This document shows, piece by piece, positions 1 through 11,324 of a stretch of 64,000 nucleotides of DNA. Source of the stretch: Lumbricus terrestris (taxonomy: Eukaryota > Annelida > Clitellata > Crassiclitellata > Lumbricidae); NCBI GenBank assembly GCA_949752735.1, contig OX457036.1, positions 13,123,016 to 13,187,015 on the forward strand. The letters run 5' to 3'. A program made the translations under genes and the position numbers. Under the pieces are notes generated by a model. That model had not been told where the DNA came from. It did no database searches and worked only from the letters and a program-made list of their open reading frames with translations. Each line of letters starts with the position of its first letter. Position 1 is the first letter of the stretch.

Positions 1-432
1 ATTTTTCGTTACAAATGACAGTTTCTGATGAGCGACTGCTATGCTTCGACCTGGAATTAAAAATAAGCATATATCTTCGCGACACTAAACATTCCCATCT
101 CCCATCCTGCTTTCTTTCCCATCATCCGTTCTTTCGCCCATCCCTCCATTCGCGTCTGTCGTTTTCCCTCTCATCTCACGAAGAGGACATTGATCCCGAC
201 GACGAATATTCCAGTTCCCGGTCTGTAAAATCGTCTGTTCGACATGCAAACACTATGGAAATATTCATGTCGTTGTCACTTCTATGGATTACTGACGCAT
301 TTTTAACCGGAATTGTTCTCCTGTTGCTCAGAGACCCAGCTTTCCTGCTTCGTATACGACTCCGAGCAATTATGAACAGAAAGCAGCTGGTGATAGATTA
401 CTGTTTTAAGCACTTTCTTTCCGCCCGCAAAC
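1..432. other. no feature recognised
   Basis: An ATG-initiated frame begins at base 15. Its composition is irregular and it runs straight into the MITE that begins at 433, so I do not call it a gene. Nothing else is recognisable. Confidence 0.4.
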
Positions 433-910
433 CAGGATTTTTTAAAGAAATTTTTAGAACTCCACAACCCCTTCTTTCTCTTTCCATCGTCTATTGTAAA
501 TTACAGCGGCGCCCGCAGGATTTTTTTCTTGTACGCACAGAAATTTTATTTTCGTTAGGTCGCCGAAAAAACTGATGACCTTTTTTTTGTTTTTTGTTTG
601 TTTGTTTAGTCATCAATCTAGAATTTCCCAAAAACATACCTTTTCTATCCGCCGAAAAACCTAATGACCTTTTTTTTTTTTAGTCATCAACCTAGAATTT
701 CCCAGAAACATACCTTTTGAGTCATCGCGCTGTACGCACTTACCTATGTGCGTACGCCTGCGGGCGCCGCTGGTAAATTACTCTCAAACGGAGGACAATG
801 ACTCCTTTACTATTTTTTTACTGCACAGATGTGCTTCTACAAGTGCTGCACAGATTCGTATAGGCTACGTCTGTATATTTGGTGCAGAACTGCACGCTAA
901 AAAATCCCTG
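433..910. mobile_element. old hAT-like MITE (CAGGG-TTTTTTA family), host of a younger insertion
   Basis: The left end reads CAGGATTTTTTAAAG and the right end is the inverse of CAGGGATTTTTTAGCG. The words 'TTTTTAGAACT' and 'AACTGCAC' near the ends are shared with copies at 36105-36302, 54665-54822 and about 61466-61660. The flanking 8-mers CCGCAAAC and CCACTAAC match at 5 of 8 positions, so the TSD is decayed or absent. A younger element at 504-772 is inserted in it. Confidence 0.6.
504..772. mobile_element. hAT-type MITE with perfect 8-bp TSD (GTAAATTA)
   Basis: The 16-bp terminal inverted repeats are CAGCGGCGCCCGCAGG. The 8-bp duplication GTAAATTA is perfect at 496-503 and 773-780. The interior carries T-runs and a repeated 'agtcatcaa(c/t)ctagaatttccca' segment. 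At 269 bp it has no coding capacity. hAT superfamily is inferred from the 8-bp TSD and CAG ends. Confidence 0.9.
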
Positions 911-1258
911 CCACTAACTTGAGTGCATTGCTCAGCATGTAGAGTGCTTCGACTGGAGAGTTGACAGTGCAGCGGGATTATAAATCTAGGCAATAATTGG
1001 CAGTTATAGATGGGGTTAAACCCGTCGCAGCCATCTGGCATGCATTTTGCTTCGGTAATGGACAGCAGCTGAGAAAAAAATGGATTGTCTTTTGTTGATT
1101 TGTTGATTACTTCCCTACTTTATCTTCTCGTTAACTATCAGGAATCTTGGAGTAATCTTTGACAAAGAACTTACATGTGACCATTTCTGAACAAATAAAT
1201 ATAAAAACACGACATTTCCAGTAGGCCTTCAAGTTTCAACAAATACCTTACTTGTATC
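911..1258. other. no feature recognised
   Basis: This is the spacer between the first MITE and the mariner relic. No frame, repeat or RNA gene was recognised. Confidence 0.4.
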
Positions 1259-1260
1259 TA

Positions 1261-2672
1261 CAGGGTGGCTCCAAAAAAAATGTACCACCGGGGAAAATGC
1301 GATATCTTCGCAGCCGATTGAGGTTTTTCTGCGAAAATTTCACAATTTGAAGGGGAATGAATATTCAACAATCCCTGAAAGTTTCAATTGAAACTTTTCA
1401 TGTTTGCAAAAGTTACAGCTGTTCAAACTTAAAATTTCTTTTTTTCAATTATCCGGAGAATCATGCTCCAATACATGTGATTTCATTAATATTTTTTGGC
1501 AAATTACAACACACAAATTGATGATGATGTCATACGACCTCACTATGAGCTGTAAAGAAGCTGTTTATGAAGCAATCTGTTGGTATTTGGTGATATTTTA
1601 TAGATTAAGGTCTCAATTCGTGAATCCATTACTGAACGTCACGGGCAAAGTTTCTGCGAAAGAAAAAATGGGAACTCGGACTTTGCATGAACAGAGACTG
1701 GGACATCGCGTGATCATAGCAAAATACCCAGTGAAAAGTGAAGCCTGAGCACATTGAAGGCTATCTGCAAACATGTTTATGTAACGAAGATCAGATGTCG
1801 GAAGAGAGGCAGGAAGTGGTCGCTTGGCCTGATGAAAAAAACACGATTTTCAAGAAATTCGCTTGGTAATTAATCGAAAGGTCAAGTTTGCAAAGCACAT
1901 CGTGGTTTCGGCATCAGATGTGCTGACATGTGTTACGGCTGCAAGAAAATACTGCATTTAATCCCATTCAGTAGGTTAGATGTCAAACTCATCTTTGAAC
2001 TCTCTTACCCAGACTCATTGAAGACCAGGTATGCTCTAACATCTGGTTTTATTTTCCAGGCGGACGGTACGCCTGTTTGCTCGCACGGCAAGGTTGATTA
2101 TGATGGCGCTATAGTATACCTTATTGCCATCAACTGAAGTAAATGCATTGGCAAATATGACTAACAAACTCGCCAGACCTTAGCCCACTAGCTTAATCAC
2201 GTCTGGTGAGCTATGCTGGAACGCTGCAAGACATTTCATCGCAAGTTGGAGAACATTGGTCAGCTGAAGCAAGTCTTGCTGCTGATGTGGGGTCAGTTGC
2301 CGCAGGACCCGACCAACAAGGCCATATTGAGCTTCACAAAAAGAATTTGAGCTTGTGTTAAGGCAGGGAGTGGACACTCTCACTATACCTTACAATAAAC
2401 TGCAAAACGGAATGCTGAGGTCGTAGTGAAAAGTGATATCATTTGACTTGGAAATCTACAAGTGACGTCAATTTTCCGCGGATATTTGAAAAAACGAAAT
2501 TTTAAGTTTGAACAGCTGTAACTTTTGCAAACATGAAAAGTTTCAAATGAAACTTTCAGGGATTGTTGGAAATTCATTCCCCTACAAATTGGGAAATTTT
2601 CGCAGAAAAAGTTCGATCGGCTGCGAAGATATCGCATTTTCCCCGGTGGTACATTTTTTTGGAGCCACCCTG
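1261..2672 (+). mobile_element. Tc1/mariner-type transposon relic with ~200-bp inverted repeats
   Basis: The termini CAGGGTGGCTCCAAAAAAA are inverted at the two ends and near-identical for about 200 bp (1261 to about 1458, and about 2474-2672). The element is flanked by the TA dinucleotides 1259-1260 and 2673-2674. Several short frames at both ends are only translations of the inverted repeat. Between the repeats lies a decayed transposase. The small difference between the two repeats suggests moderate age, while the coding part has drifted further. Confidence 0.88.
1510..2392 (+). pseudogene. decayed mariner-like transposase
   Basis: Fragments in different frames resemble a Tc1/mariner-type transposase. 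Near 1540-1580 there is a 'TMSCKEAVYEAI' stretch like the N-terminal helix-turn-helix start. At about 2168-2190 there is 'NSPDLSPL', equivalent to the SPDLNPLD signature upstream of the third catalytic acid. The C-terminal segment with 'MLERCKTFHRKL' and 'LPQDPTNKAI' lies at 2213-2340. The frame is broken by stops and shifts, including one right after the SPDLSPL box, so no active enzyme is encoded. The assignment rests on motifs read by eye; the exact clade is not resolved. Confidence 0.7.
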
Positions 2673-2674
2673 TA

Positions 2675-3002
2675 TTTTTTAATCGCGCAATCGTAATCGT
2701 AATCTTCCAATTTCTAGCGCTACTCGAAAGTCAAGCGCGGGGCACCAGCTTATTCACGGGCGCCTCACCAATCAATCAGTCAATCAGTGAATTTCTTTGA
2801 TTGCAACCAGATTCATAAGTAATTTAATGACATAAAATGAGCTGCTTAATGTTGCTTTTTGCTCTTGCGGGAACGCCTCATCATAGGTTATGCGTTTTTT
2901 AGCTTTAACAAAATCTATCTTCAGAAGCTGTTCATATAATTTATAAGCCTACGATCAGTCAGCATCTCCATCATTGATGGTCATCATGCCAACATTGCCA
3001 TT
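2675..3002. other. no feature recognised
   Basis: Unique-looking sequence with an (ATCA)-type run near 2770-2790. Nothing was identified. Confidence 0.4.
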
Positions 3003-3332
3003 GCAGGGTCTCAATTACTATCAGCGAATAAAGCTTAAATGAGGTTTACTATTCTAATCTTTTTTCATATGTAGGCTATATTGTGATCACACACTGAGCC
3101 ACATTTACGGTGGCTTAGCCCTCTAGCCCCTGGCACCGCTACTGGCACGAGCATCTAAGCTATGATAATATAGTTAGACATTTCCCGCTTTTTATTTGGG
3201 GTGGCTCAGCCACATTTTGGGGGTTTAGCTCCCCCCTAGTGCTTCTGGCGCCGCCACTGATACCATGCAGAGTCCCAATTACCATAAGCGAATAAGGTCT
3301 AAATGAGGTTTATTGCTTTAATCTTTTCTCAT
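3003..3332. repeat. 264-bp offset direct duplication holding MITE ends
   Basis: A segment of about 65 bp at 3003-3070 ('GCAGGGTCTCAATTACTATC...') is repeated with point differences at 3267-3332. Between the copies lie two right-hand ends of the CAGTGGCGGCGCC family (ctggcaccgctactg near 3137-3151, and ctggcgccgccactg ending at 3259), without matching left ends. This looks like a duplication that involved MITE sequence. Confidence 0.55.
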
Positions 3333-4426
3333 TGATATACGCGATAGTCACACCTATCCACGGCAGTTCCCTTGTAAATAATAGATGAAGAACAGAGGTG
3401 GGGGCCTGCTCACCGGCAGCAGGTGATGAGACAGGTCGAAGAAGATGATGACTGAGACCATGCATTAGCAAAATGTTATCAAGTCGACGAGACTAAGGTG
3501 ATTCGAATGGGCAACGTGATATATAGATACTCGTTTAATGACAAAAAAACAAGTGACACACCGCACATGGGTGCTTAAAGACATAAAACAAATAATATAA
3601 AAAAGTATTGAAAATGTCATCTTTAGTAGACTAACAGTTAGTCAGTTGGTTAGGAATATGAAGATCAGAGGGATGATTTTTCTTCACGTCGGTATAAAAT
3701 ACGTGGGATGAAATTGCGGTCGTCCTTTATAGGCAGCGAGAAGTCGTGTGGTCGTTGACGAAGATTATAGCAGAGCGGAGTCCGTGCATGGGGGGAAATG
3801 CTTCGTATAGGACATGACTGTCGTATCTTTTGATTGAACGAAAGAGGTCAATGTCGGCTGAGATGAGCTGGTGGGATGGATTTATTCCAGGTTATTGCAC
3901 TTAATAGTGCGTTCTTTATGTTCGCTTATTTTCAACGCTACCTGCAGGGTCAATTTTATTAAAATCTCCGATTATAGCGCAATCTCTTGGGTTCCCATGG
4001 CTATTTTGGATATAATACTTATCTACTATATCTTAATATTAAGTTCACTCCTGGGAAGGTAGGTCTAAAAGACTCCCACCAAACAACCTGGCGTTGGGAC
4101 CCATATAAGTAGCCTAACTTTTACTGAATAGACCCTCGAAGTTTTATATAGGCTATTCTCTTTTTTTTCTCGTGAATTGGTATTTAATAAAAATCCCTTA
4201 TAAACATTTCCACCCCTCCTCCTCCTCGATTCTTTCCTCGTTACCTATATGCATAAATTTATAGCTTAGTAGACCCATTCAGGGGCGGATCCAGGGCCCA
4301 GGGGGCCAATCCGGCCATGACCCCATTTAGAAATTTCTTTATTTTTTACCATCTATTTTGGCTCGGAAAGTTGACACGTGTCCCCCCCATGAGTATAGTT
4401 CCTCAGGCCCTCCCCACGCCCACGAG
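3333..4426. other. no feature recognised
   Basis: AT-rich DNA with only very short frames. At 4282-4420 there is CCCC/GGGG-rich text like the interiors of the nearby MITEs but without recognisable ends. Confidence 0.4.
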
Positions 4427-4656
4427 CAGTGGCGGCGCTAGGGGGGCTGGGGGGCTAAGCCCCCCTACAAGAGGCAAGAGGCTCAACCCCCCCTAAAAAA
4501 AGGGCCATCCGAAAATTTTTACAGTGAAATATCCACGATTTTGAACTGACGACAAAAAAGGTTGCCAGAAATTTTGGCGGCGAAAATGAAAAATTTTCTT
4601 GAGATTTCGGTCAAGGCTTCAGCCCCCCCGAAACTGAAATCCTGGCGCCGCCACTG
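4427..4656. mobile_element. hAT-type MITE, CAGTGGCGGCGC family, perfect TSD (CCCACGAG)
   Basis: It starts CAGTGGCGGCGCTAGG and ends CCTGGCGCCGCCACTG. The 8-bp duplication CCCACGAG flanks it exactly (4419-4426 and 4657-4664). The 230-bp interior carries the G-run/C-run 'ggggggctaagccccccta' typical of this family. Confidence 0.92.
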
Positions 4657-5005
4657 CCCACGAGGCTCGCATACGACGTCCGTACTACTAAAAAAGGTCA
4701 TCAACTATTTTGGCGGATAAAATGGTATCTTTTCCTGGGAAATTCGAGACAAATAACTAAAAAGTCATCAGATTTTTCGGCGACCATGACGAAAATTATT
4801 TCCCTGTCCCAAGTCCCAAGGTCGAAAATTTTGGCCCCCCCCCTTCGAAAATTTCTGTATCCGCTCTTGGGCCCATAGGCCCCTAGTAACCTAGTATTCT
4901 TCAATTCCGACTTCAACATATAATCGAAGTCTATTAGAGTGCCCAAAAACTGACATCATGTGACATAATTTTGCAGTGTAATGTATTGTTGACTAAGTAC
5001 ATGTG

Positions 5006-5262
5006 CAGTGTGGTAAAAAAACTAAGTTTTTTTTACCAATATCTTGGCCAGAAATAAGAATATCGAAATGAAATGTTACAGTATCAAAGACAATTCATAT
5101 TTACACGTGATGGCCAGATTTCATAAAAAAATTTAAGCAGAACAAAAGTTATATCACTTTTAGTGAGGCCACCCACCGTTTGTTGACGATTCAAAAACGT
5201 AAATTTTTACTCATGGCCAAGGTATTGGCAAAAAACGTAGGGTTCTTTTTTGGCCCACCCTG
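5006..5262. mobile_element. mariner-derived MITE related to 31817-35345
   Basis: The left part shares 'AATATCTTGGCCAGAA', 'AAGACAATTCATATTTA' and 'AAGTTATATCACTTTTAGTG' with the long inverted repeats of the mariner relic at 31817-35345. The right end 'TTTTTTGGCCCACCCTG' is the inverse of the family terminus. Internal coding sequence is gone. The flanks are TG/CA rather than a clean TA. Confidence 0.7.
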
Positions 5263-5783
5263 CATGTCACGGATATCTCGACTTTATGTAAACTCAACGA
5301 CCGAAATGTTTCATTCTATAATGTTCATTCGCATTTTCGTAAGTCGTCAATGTGGAATGAGACTGTTCCGGGTAAATATTAGTCAAATGTTGATGTCAAG
5401 GCCAGTTTCAGTATATACTATTGCCTGATCATTCCTGGAATGCCTCGTATGATACTACCATCATTCAATTTCGTTCAGTCTTTCGCAACGCTAACGCTAT
5501 TTTTAGGCCTAATAGTAGGCCATCATTCTCGTTAAATTCCTCATTGTCCTCGACAAATGGAAATGCTTCCCTGATGCAATCTGTGCATAGTCAATTAGAT
5601 GAGTCATGGTGTCAGCCTACATCAGTGTCGATGCTTTGATAAGAGCAACCCTAGTGGAACACGCCATTGCACACCGAACAGGTAATTACATTAATAATTG
5701 TTTCCTTAATTACATTAGTGTAGAATGCTCGTAGGACTACCGCGAGAAATGGGTCGCCACAACACTTTATTACCAAGTCGAAC
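5263..5783. other. no feature recognised
   Basis: Small frames only, with no family resemblance. Confidence 0.35.
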
Positions 5784-6134
5784 CATGGGCGGAGACTTGC
5801 GGGGGACGAAAGCGAGCGGCGAAGGAAAGGACGCGAGAATTTGGGCGGACGAATGGTTGAGTCGCCGACGAAATTTTCCATCTTTTTGCCGGTAAAAATT
5901 TCTGACGACCTTTTTTGTCATCCGTCCGAGATGTCGAGGAAAAAACAAATTTTCTCTGTCAAAAAAGTTGATGTTGTTTATTTATTTTTTAGTCATTACC
6001 TTGTTTGTTAGAAGATCTTCTATCTTCTAACGTTATAACCTTGCAGTGTGTTTCGTGAAGTGTGCACATGTCCTAACACTTAGCGATTGGGGGGGGGACA
6101 AATGCATGTATGTCCCCCTAAGTCTCCGCCCATG
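5784..6134. mobile_element. hAT-type MITE, CATGGGCGGAG family, perfect TSD (AGTCGAAC)
   Basis: The 15-bp terminal repeats are CATGGGCGGAGACTT. The 8-bp duplication AGTCGAAC is exact at 5776-5783 and 6135-6142. The element is 351 bp and non-coding; small frames over it are incidental. Its termini match those of 45935-46093. Confidence 0.92.
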
Positions 6135-6721
6135 AGTCGAACGACTGTGAGTGTATAATAGGCTATGCATGCATGCTCATACATTGAGGTCCACAATTGT
6201 ACATGTGCCTATAAAAATGTAGCAATACGCAAGTAGGTCTATATATGCATAGGCCTATATGGAGGTTATAATGGAGAAGGGTCGACTCTGTTTGGCGCTA
6301 TAAATATAATTGGGCTTGCAGACGAAGTGAAGCCTAGGCTATACTGAGAGATTAATAGAAAGTGTGAAAAACAGATGGGATGAACACCTGTGCAGCGCCC
6401 GTATGCACATGACCGGGCATAGGCTAATCTAGATGTTGTGCCTATACCCGACATAGCTAATCCAGACGTAGCCGTTGCAATTTGGCCGTATGCATGGACA
6501 TAGAGTAGCAAGAGTTATAGTATAATCTGGACATTCCTTGCACCCGCAATGGACGACGCTGGCTCTTCCCCGCATTTCAATAGTTTAGAGCAGAGCATGC
6601 GTGAAGGAGATTTATTATGCGGTCGTTGCCAGCGTGGGATTAAGACTATAAATAAAGACCGGCCACAGAGAAATATCGACGATTGCCTATAATAGCTATT
6701 GTTCACGCTGTATGTCTGGTT
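6135..6721. other. no feature recognised
   Basis: Only short frames and repeated 'ataggcctat' words were seen. Confidence 0.35.
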
Positions 6722-6945
6722 GTATGTATGTTTGTATGTGCACTTGTTATAGCGCCCCTTCAAGCTCTCGCTACTCAGAGGCGCTCCCGAATGCAGAGCG
6801 GACACTGCATCGGAGTTTCACGCCGTAGCGCTGAGCAATTGTGAGTGAAGAACTTGCCCAAGGTTCTTACGCGGCGAGGTGGATTCAAACCTCGAACCTT
6901 CCGGCTTCAAGGCAACGACGCCACCACTACACCACCGCGCCCCAC
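6722..6945 (-). mobile_element. tRNA-derived SINE, copy 1
   Basis: Read on the minus strand, it begins GTGGGGCGCGGTGGTGTAG. It has an A-box-like TGGTGTAGTGG and, downstream, a B-box-like GGTTTGAATCC, so it has a tRNA-type RNA polymerase III promoter. The body contains CTTGGGCAAGTTCTTCAC, as in the copy at 17272-17495. The 3' part 'GGGAGCGCCTCTGAGTAG...TTGAAGGGGCGCTATAA' is shared with LINE 3' ends at 55577 and 57731. The tail is made of ACATACAAACA-type units. Confidence 0.85.
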
Positions 6946-6951
6946 ATAAAA

Positions 6952-7429
6952 TGTATGTATTATATAAATGTATGTATGTATGTATGTATGTATGTATGTA
7001 TGTATGTATGTATGTATGTATGTATGTATGTATGTATGTATGTATGTGTGTGTGTATGTATGTATGTATGTTGTATGTATGTATGTATGTATGTATGTAT
7101 GTATGTATGTATGTATGTATGTATGTATGTATGTATGTATGTATGTATGTATGTATGTATGTATGTATGTATGTTGTATGTATGTATGTATGTGTGTATG
7201 TATGTATGTATGTATGTATGTATGTATGTATGTATGTATGTATGTATGTTGTATGTATGTATGTATGTATGTATATATGTATGTATGCATGTATGTATGT
7301 ATGTATGTATGTATGTATGTATGTATGTATATATGTATGTATGTATGTGTGTATGTATGTATGTATGTATGTATGTATGTATGTATGTATGTATGTATGT
7401 ATGTATGTATGTTGTATGTATGTATGTAT
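6952..7429. repeat. (TATG)n microsatellite, left half
   Basis: About 480 bp of TATG units with sporadic TGTG, TTG and TATA variants. Long open frames on both strands (Tyr-Val-Cys-Met or Thr-Tyr-Ile-His repeats) are artefacts of the tetranucleotide period. It abuts the SINE at 6722-6945 and is separated from a second array by the element at 7434-9716. Confidence 0.97.
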
Positions 7430-7433
7430 AATA

Positions 7434-9716
7434 GTGTGGCCCAAACTTACATGGGAAAAATATTATTTTCAAAATATGCTGCTCCACAAGGCTGCCCTTG
7501 TTCCACTTAACTAGAAGACTCTGAGTTGAAAAAATTGAAGAGATCTGAGCATGTTTAGAGGTACCAATTTTCGAGAGCTTTTATGTAGGACTCACGTAAA
7601 ATGTGCATCCGAAATTTTAACAGCTACATTATGGATTGACATCAGCATTCATGTACTCCAAGCCATCATCTTTCTAAATCATAATCAAGATGTCAACTGT
7701 ATTTAAATAAATAAAGAGTTATAAGATTATACACAAATATAAGCTTGTTTCAAGTTCTTTGTGTTAGAAAACAGTTGCTGAATTGGAGGCAATTTCAAAA
7801 TTTTCCTTGCCAGCTAATAAACTAAAGGTTTTTTACTCCCAATTTGCTTCAAATATAATTGGATTGTTCACTTCTAAATGCTCTGTATACTGCTAATTTA
7901 TATAAATCAAGTATGTTTACAGCAATTTGTTAAGCACTTCTTGCATATGATATAAGATTAATGCTGGTCTCTTGACTATGTGTATTAACGGCTCATAGGC
8001 CTACTATATGACAGAAGCCGTAGCCACCCATGGCATCATCCAGAAGCTCCCAATATTGTTGGCTCTTATGGCTGCTAAAAATCATTCTTTCTAGACAGTC
8101 ACAAAACATGGGCGAAATCCTGAAGAATTTAATATTTCATTAAGATAATGGACTAACGATTGGTTAGGTCATGAAAGTAATAATGGGTGCTACCCAAGTA
8201 ATAAGTTTTTAATATTTGAAGCATCTCCGAATGACATTCCCACAGAGAAAATCTAGAGCTGTTGTTTACATGGACATAGGGCCCACGTAATGTTGACCCC
8301 AAGAAAAACTATATACGTAACATTTCCATCGCTCCTGAAAGATTTGACAGGTCTTGTTGACATAGGGATATTGGTGAAATGAAACATTTCCTGGCAGCAG
8401 AGCATTGATGTACGAAAAAGTAATCACCTTTAAAAGTATGAAATTGATCATGTTTGTGGCAATTTCTAAGGAAAGAAACAGGTCATCACATTTTAAAGTA
8501 GCCTGCGGAATTTACTTTGATGTTTGAAAATTTCTACCCAAAAGACTTAAAAAAGTTCCTCAGATGTTCCTAGTTCCCAGTTCCTAGATGAAGCACTGCA
8601 TGGTAGTAATTACCATCTGACTCAAACCAGGCTTAAATCGATTTTTTTGTGCAAATATTTGTGTCTTACACAGTCTTAAAGTAAGTCTCTGCTCTAAAAT
8701 GGCAAACTTTATGGCACTATCATTTTTCTGTCTCTAGGTTGAGTCAAAATATGATTCAGCTGTTCAAATTTCTAATCTGAGAAAAATGCAGCTAAAGTTT
8801 GCATAATTATTGGAATGCAAAATTCTTTAGTAACCATGTTCAGAATTGAGTTTAATTCAAAAAGATAAACAGCCTGCATAATAGGCTAGATGACAGTCAG
8901 GTTTGTTTAATTCACAGGCCTACCTCATTGCCATGCAGCCATGCTAGCCTTATGCCAAGTTTGACTATTGATGCTGGGAATATTGCAAATTTTAGGAAAA
9001 GTTGTTTAATTATTAAAACAATAGCCACTAAAAACAAAGACCTTATAGTCTAATATCTTTGCTAGAAATATCTAAATATCTTTAAAAATTAAATTGTTTA
9101 CAAATTATTGTTTTAATGTAATTAAAACAGTAATTATTTACAATTTAATACCACAAAATGGAAAAAATGAGTTTTATCACATTTTGGCCATTATCCAGGA
9201 GGCATGTGTTGTGACATAGGTCTAGTTTGGGGCTATAATGAAATTCCTGGACAAGAAATCCTTCAACCATACACCACATTCTAATGGAGGTGTATATCAC
9301 AAGGAGATCTCTTTAAAATGTTTGATCTTCTTATTACTCACAGTCAAGAATTAGCCAAAGTCTGCCTAAACAAGGTTAAATCTAAATTTCTAGGAACGAT
9401 TGAGAACATTTACAATGCTTCATGTTATATTTCATATTTCAATTTCTGTAAGACTAATTGATTCTACATTGGCCTAATAGCTTTAATAGACTGATTTAAT
9501 AGACACATTTGTGATGATAATTGCACGGCTCCTTGGAGTACTGTCGAAAAGCGATTTTTTAAATTTCGATGTCTAATTAAAATGTTGCACAAAATTGGTA
9601 CCAGTAAACATTATTCAATTTTGTTCAAACTTGGCAAATAAATCACTAATAGCATATGGAACAAGAGCAGCCTTGTGGAGAATTGAATTTCCAAACTTTT
9701 TAATTGTGGGCCACCC
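7434..9716. mobile_element. mariner-like transposon relic inserted at TA inside a (TATG)n array
   Basis: The ends are inverted: left GTGTGGCCCA and right TGGGCCACCC, followed by matching subterminal text ('CCACAAGGCTGC(C/T)CTTGTTCCA' on both sides). Flanking TA dinucleotides lie at 7432-7433 and 9717-9718. Beyond both TAs is (TATG)n sequence. The 2.28-kb interior has no frame longer than about 60 codons and I could not recognise a transposase. Confidence 0.75.
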
Positions 9717-9718
9717 TA

Positions 9719-9950
9719 ATGTATAATGTATGTATGTATGTATGTATGTATGTATGTATGTATGTATGTATGTATGTATGTATGTATGTATGTATGTATG
9801 TATGTATGTATGTATGTATGTATGTATGTATGTATGTATGTATGTATGTATGTATGTATGTATGTATGTATGTATGTATGTATGTATGTATGTATGTATG
9901 TATGTATGTGTGTGTATGTATGTGTGTGTATGTATGTGTATGTGTGCATG
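9719..9950. repeat. (TATG)n microsatellite, right half
   Basis: Almost pure TATG for about 190 bp, grading into TGTG/TATG. The repetitive open frames are period artefacts. It is probably continuous with 6952-7429 before the insertion between them. Confidence 0.97.
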
Positions 9951-10046
9951 TACGCATTTGGGTAAGTAAGCCTATGCACGTATGTCCGTATATATATATA
10001 TATATATACGGACATATGTGCGTAGGCCTACTTACCCAAATGCGTA
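9951..10046. repeat. 96-bp near-perfect palindrome
   Basis: Arms of about 44 bp start TACGCATTTGGGTAAGTA and end in its inverse, with only about three mismatches. The centre is a run of alternating TA. It could extrude as a cruciform or be a transposon hairpin. It lies exactly at the end of the (TATG)n array. Confidence 0.9.
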
Positions 10047-10711
10047 TGTAGTATGTAATTCTAGTTATGTATGTATGGGTGCACATGCATGTGTGCATGT
10101 AGGCCTATGTATGTATTTACGCACACGTCGCACAGTATGCATAATTGTATATGTAGCCTACGTAGGCCTACTTAGGCCTATGCACATACATATACATCTA
10201 CAATTCTACATAATATGCATGCATAAAGTTCCAATTTAGAACCTATAATTGTTTTTCACATTATCTAGTAATGACCTCTATTAGCCTAGTTATGCTTCCA
10301 ATCGAGCGCTCTTCATGATCTTGCTCGCAGATGATACGAACGTGTTTTGTTCCCACACTTGCATAAACACCGTTTCAATTCGTAAGCGTGGAATTGACAC
10401 TCACTGCCAAATGGTCTCGAACAAATCGAATTGATTGTGACAAAACTCCGAGAAAAATAATGACATATCATGTACATTGTTTGAATATAATAGAAAAGAT
10501 CCCGCTGGATCAATTCGAGCTAAGATTAATAGTATTCTACTTTGCTTATTGCAGTAGACTCATCTCAATTTTGTCTAGGTCTCTAGGGTCAACGCAATAT
10601 TCTATGGTAACTCGACCCGGACCACCACGGACTACTCTCACGGACAACCCTTCTAACTCAACGCAGCGTTCGTGAATAGGCTTTCTAGTGGCGCTTTAGA
10701 AATTAGGAGAT
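10047..10711. other. no gene recognised; TAGGCCTA-rich
   Basis: AGGCCT palindromes are repeated near 10100 and 10155-10185. Short frames are not convincing. Confidence 0.4.
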
Positions 10712-11011
10712 TAGGGTCACCCGGGGGGTTATGGACACCCTGGGTGTTATGGCCACTGGTCTTCTACAGCTAAATGTGATAATATAATAAACTCTAATCT
10801 GTTTATAGCTCTATGCGCATTCGTCCTTCACTTTTAAATATAATCTGATGTCGCGATAGTAACATTCAGATTTATACGCGTTGTTTTTTAAATTATCCGA
10901 TTTCTCTATAATAGCTAACCCTGATTCTGAAAATTATATAAAAAGGTGCCTTTGGGATATAAAATTTTGAAGTTGGCAGTTTTATGTAAAGGTTATTTGA
11001 CAATGTATACG

Positions 11012-11189
11012 CAGGGCTTAAAGTGTGCCAGGACGGTCATGGGCGGCGTCCATGCACTTATTTTCAAATCTGAACGCCGTCCTGCCACTTATTTTGCCAG
11101 CCACACTGGAAAGTTAAGGAGCGTCCATGCACTTCTTTTGGAAAGGCAAAGGGCGTCCAGGCACTTATTTTTTTACACTTTTAGCACTG
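11012..11189 (+). mobile_element. 178-bp hAT MITE, CAGGGCTTAAAG family, perfect TSD (TGTATACG)
   Basis: The ends are CAGGGCTTAAAGTGTG and TACACTTTTAGCACTG. The 8-bp duplication TGTATACG is perfect (11004-11011 and 11190-11197). The interior carries inverted copies of 'GGACGGCGTCC'. Copies of identical length lie at 29519-29696 and 29859-30036. Confidence 0.95.
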
Positions 11190-11289
11190 TGTATACGTGT
11201 ATTTTATTTCACGTCATGTGCTTCCTACACGTGAGAAAGTAACGATCTCATAATACCATTGCTATTGGGGTGATATGGACACTGAGACA

Positions 11290-11324
11290 CCGGGGTGATA
11301 TGGACATTGTCCATATCACCCCGG
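11290..11324. repeat. 35-bp perfect palindrome (17-bp arms, 1-bp centre)
   Basis: CCGGGGTGATATGGACA, a single T, then the exact inverse. It sits inside the TA-flanked element 10714-12251 and is built from that element's recurrent GTGATATGGACA word. Confidence 0.95.

Noticed and set aside
15..575. 186-codon ATG frame at the window start
   Set aside because: It runs into a MITE and through a MITE terminus; irregular composition and no recognised domain.
6818..7514. Several long open frames on both strands over the (TATG)n array
   Set aside because: A tetranucleotide repeat without stop triplets is open in all frames on both strands; the translations are periodic.
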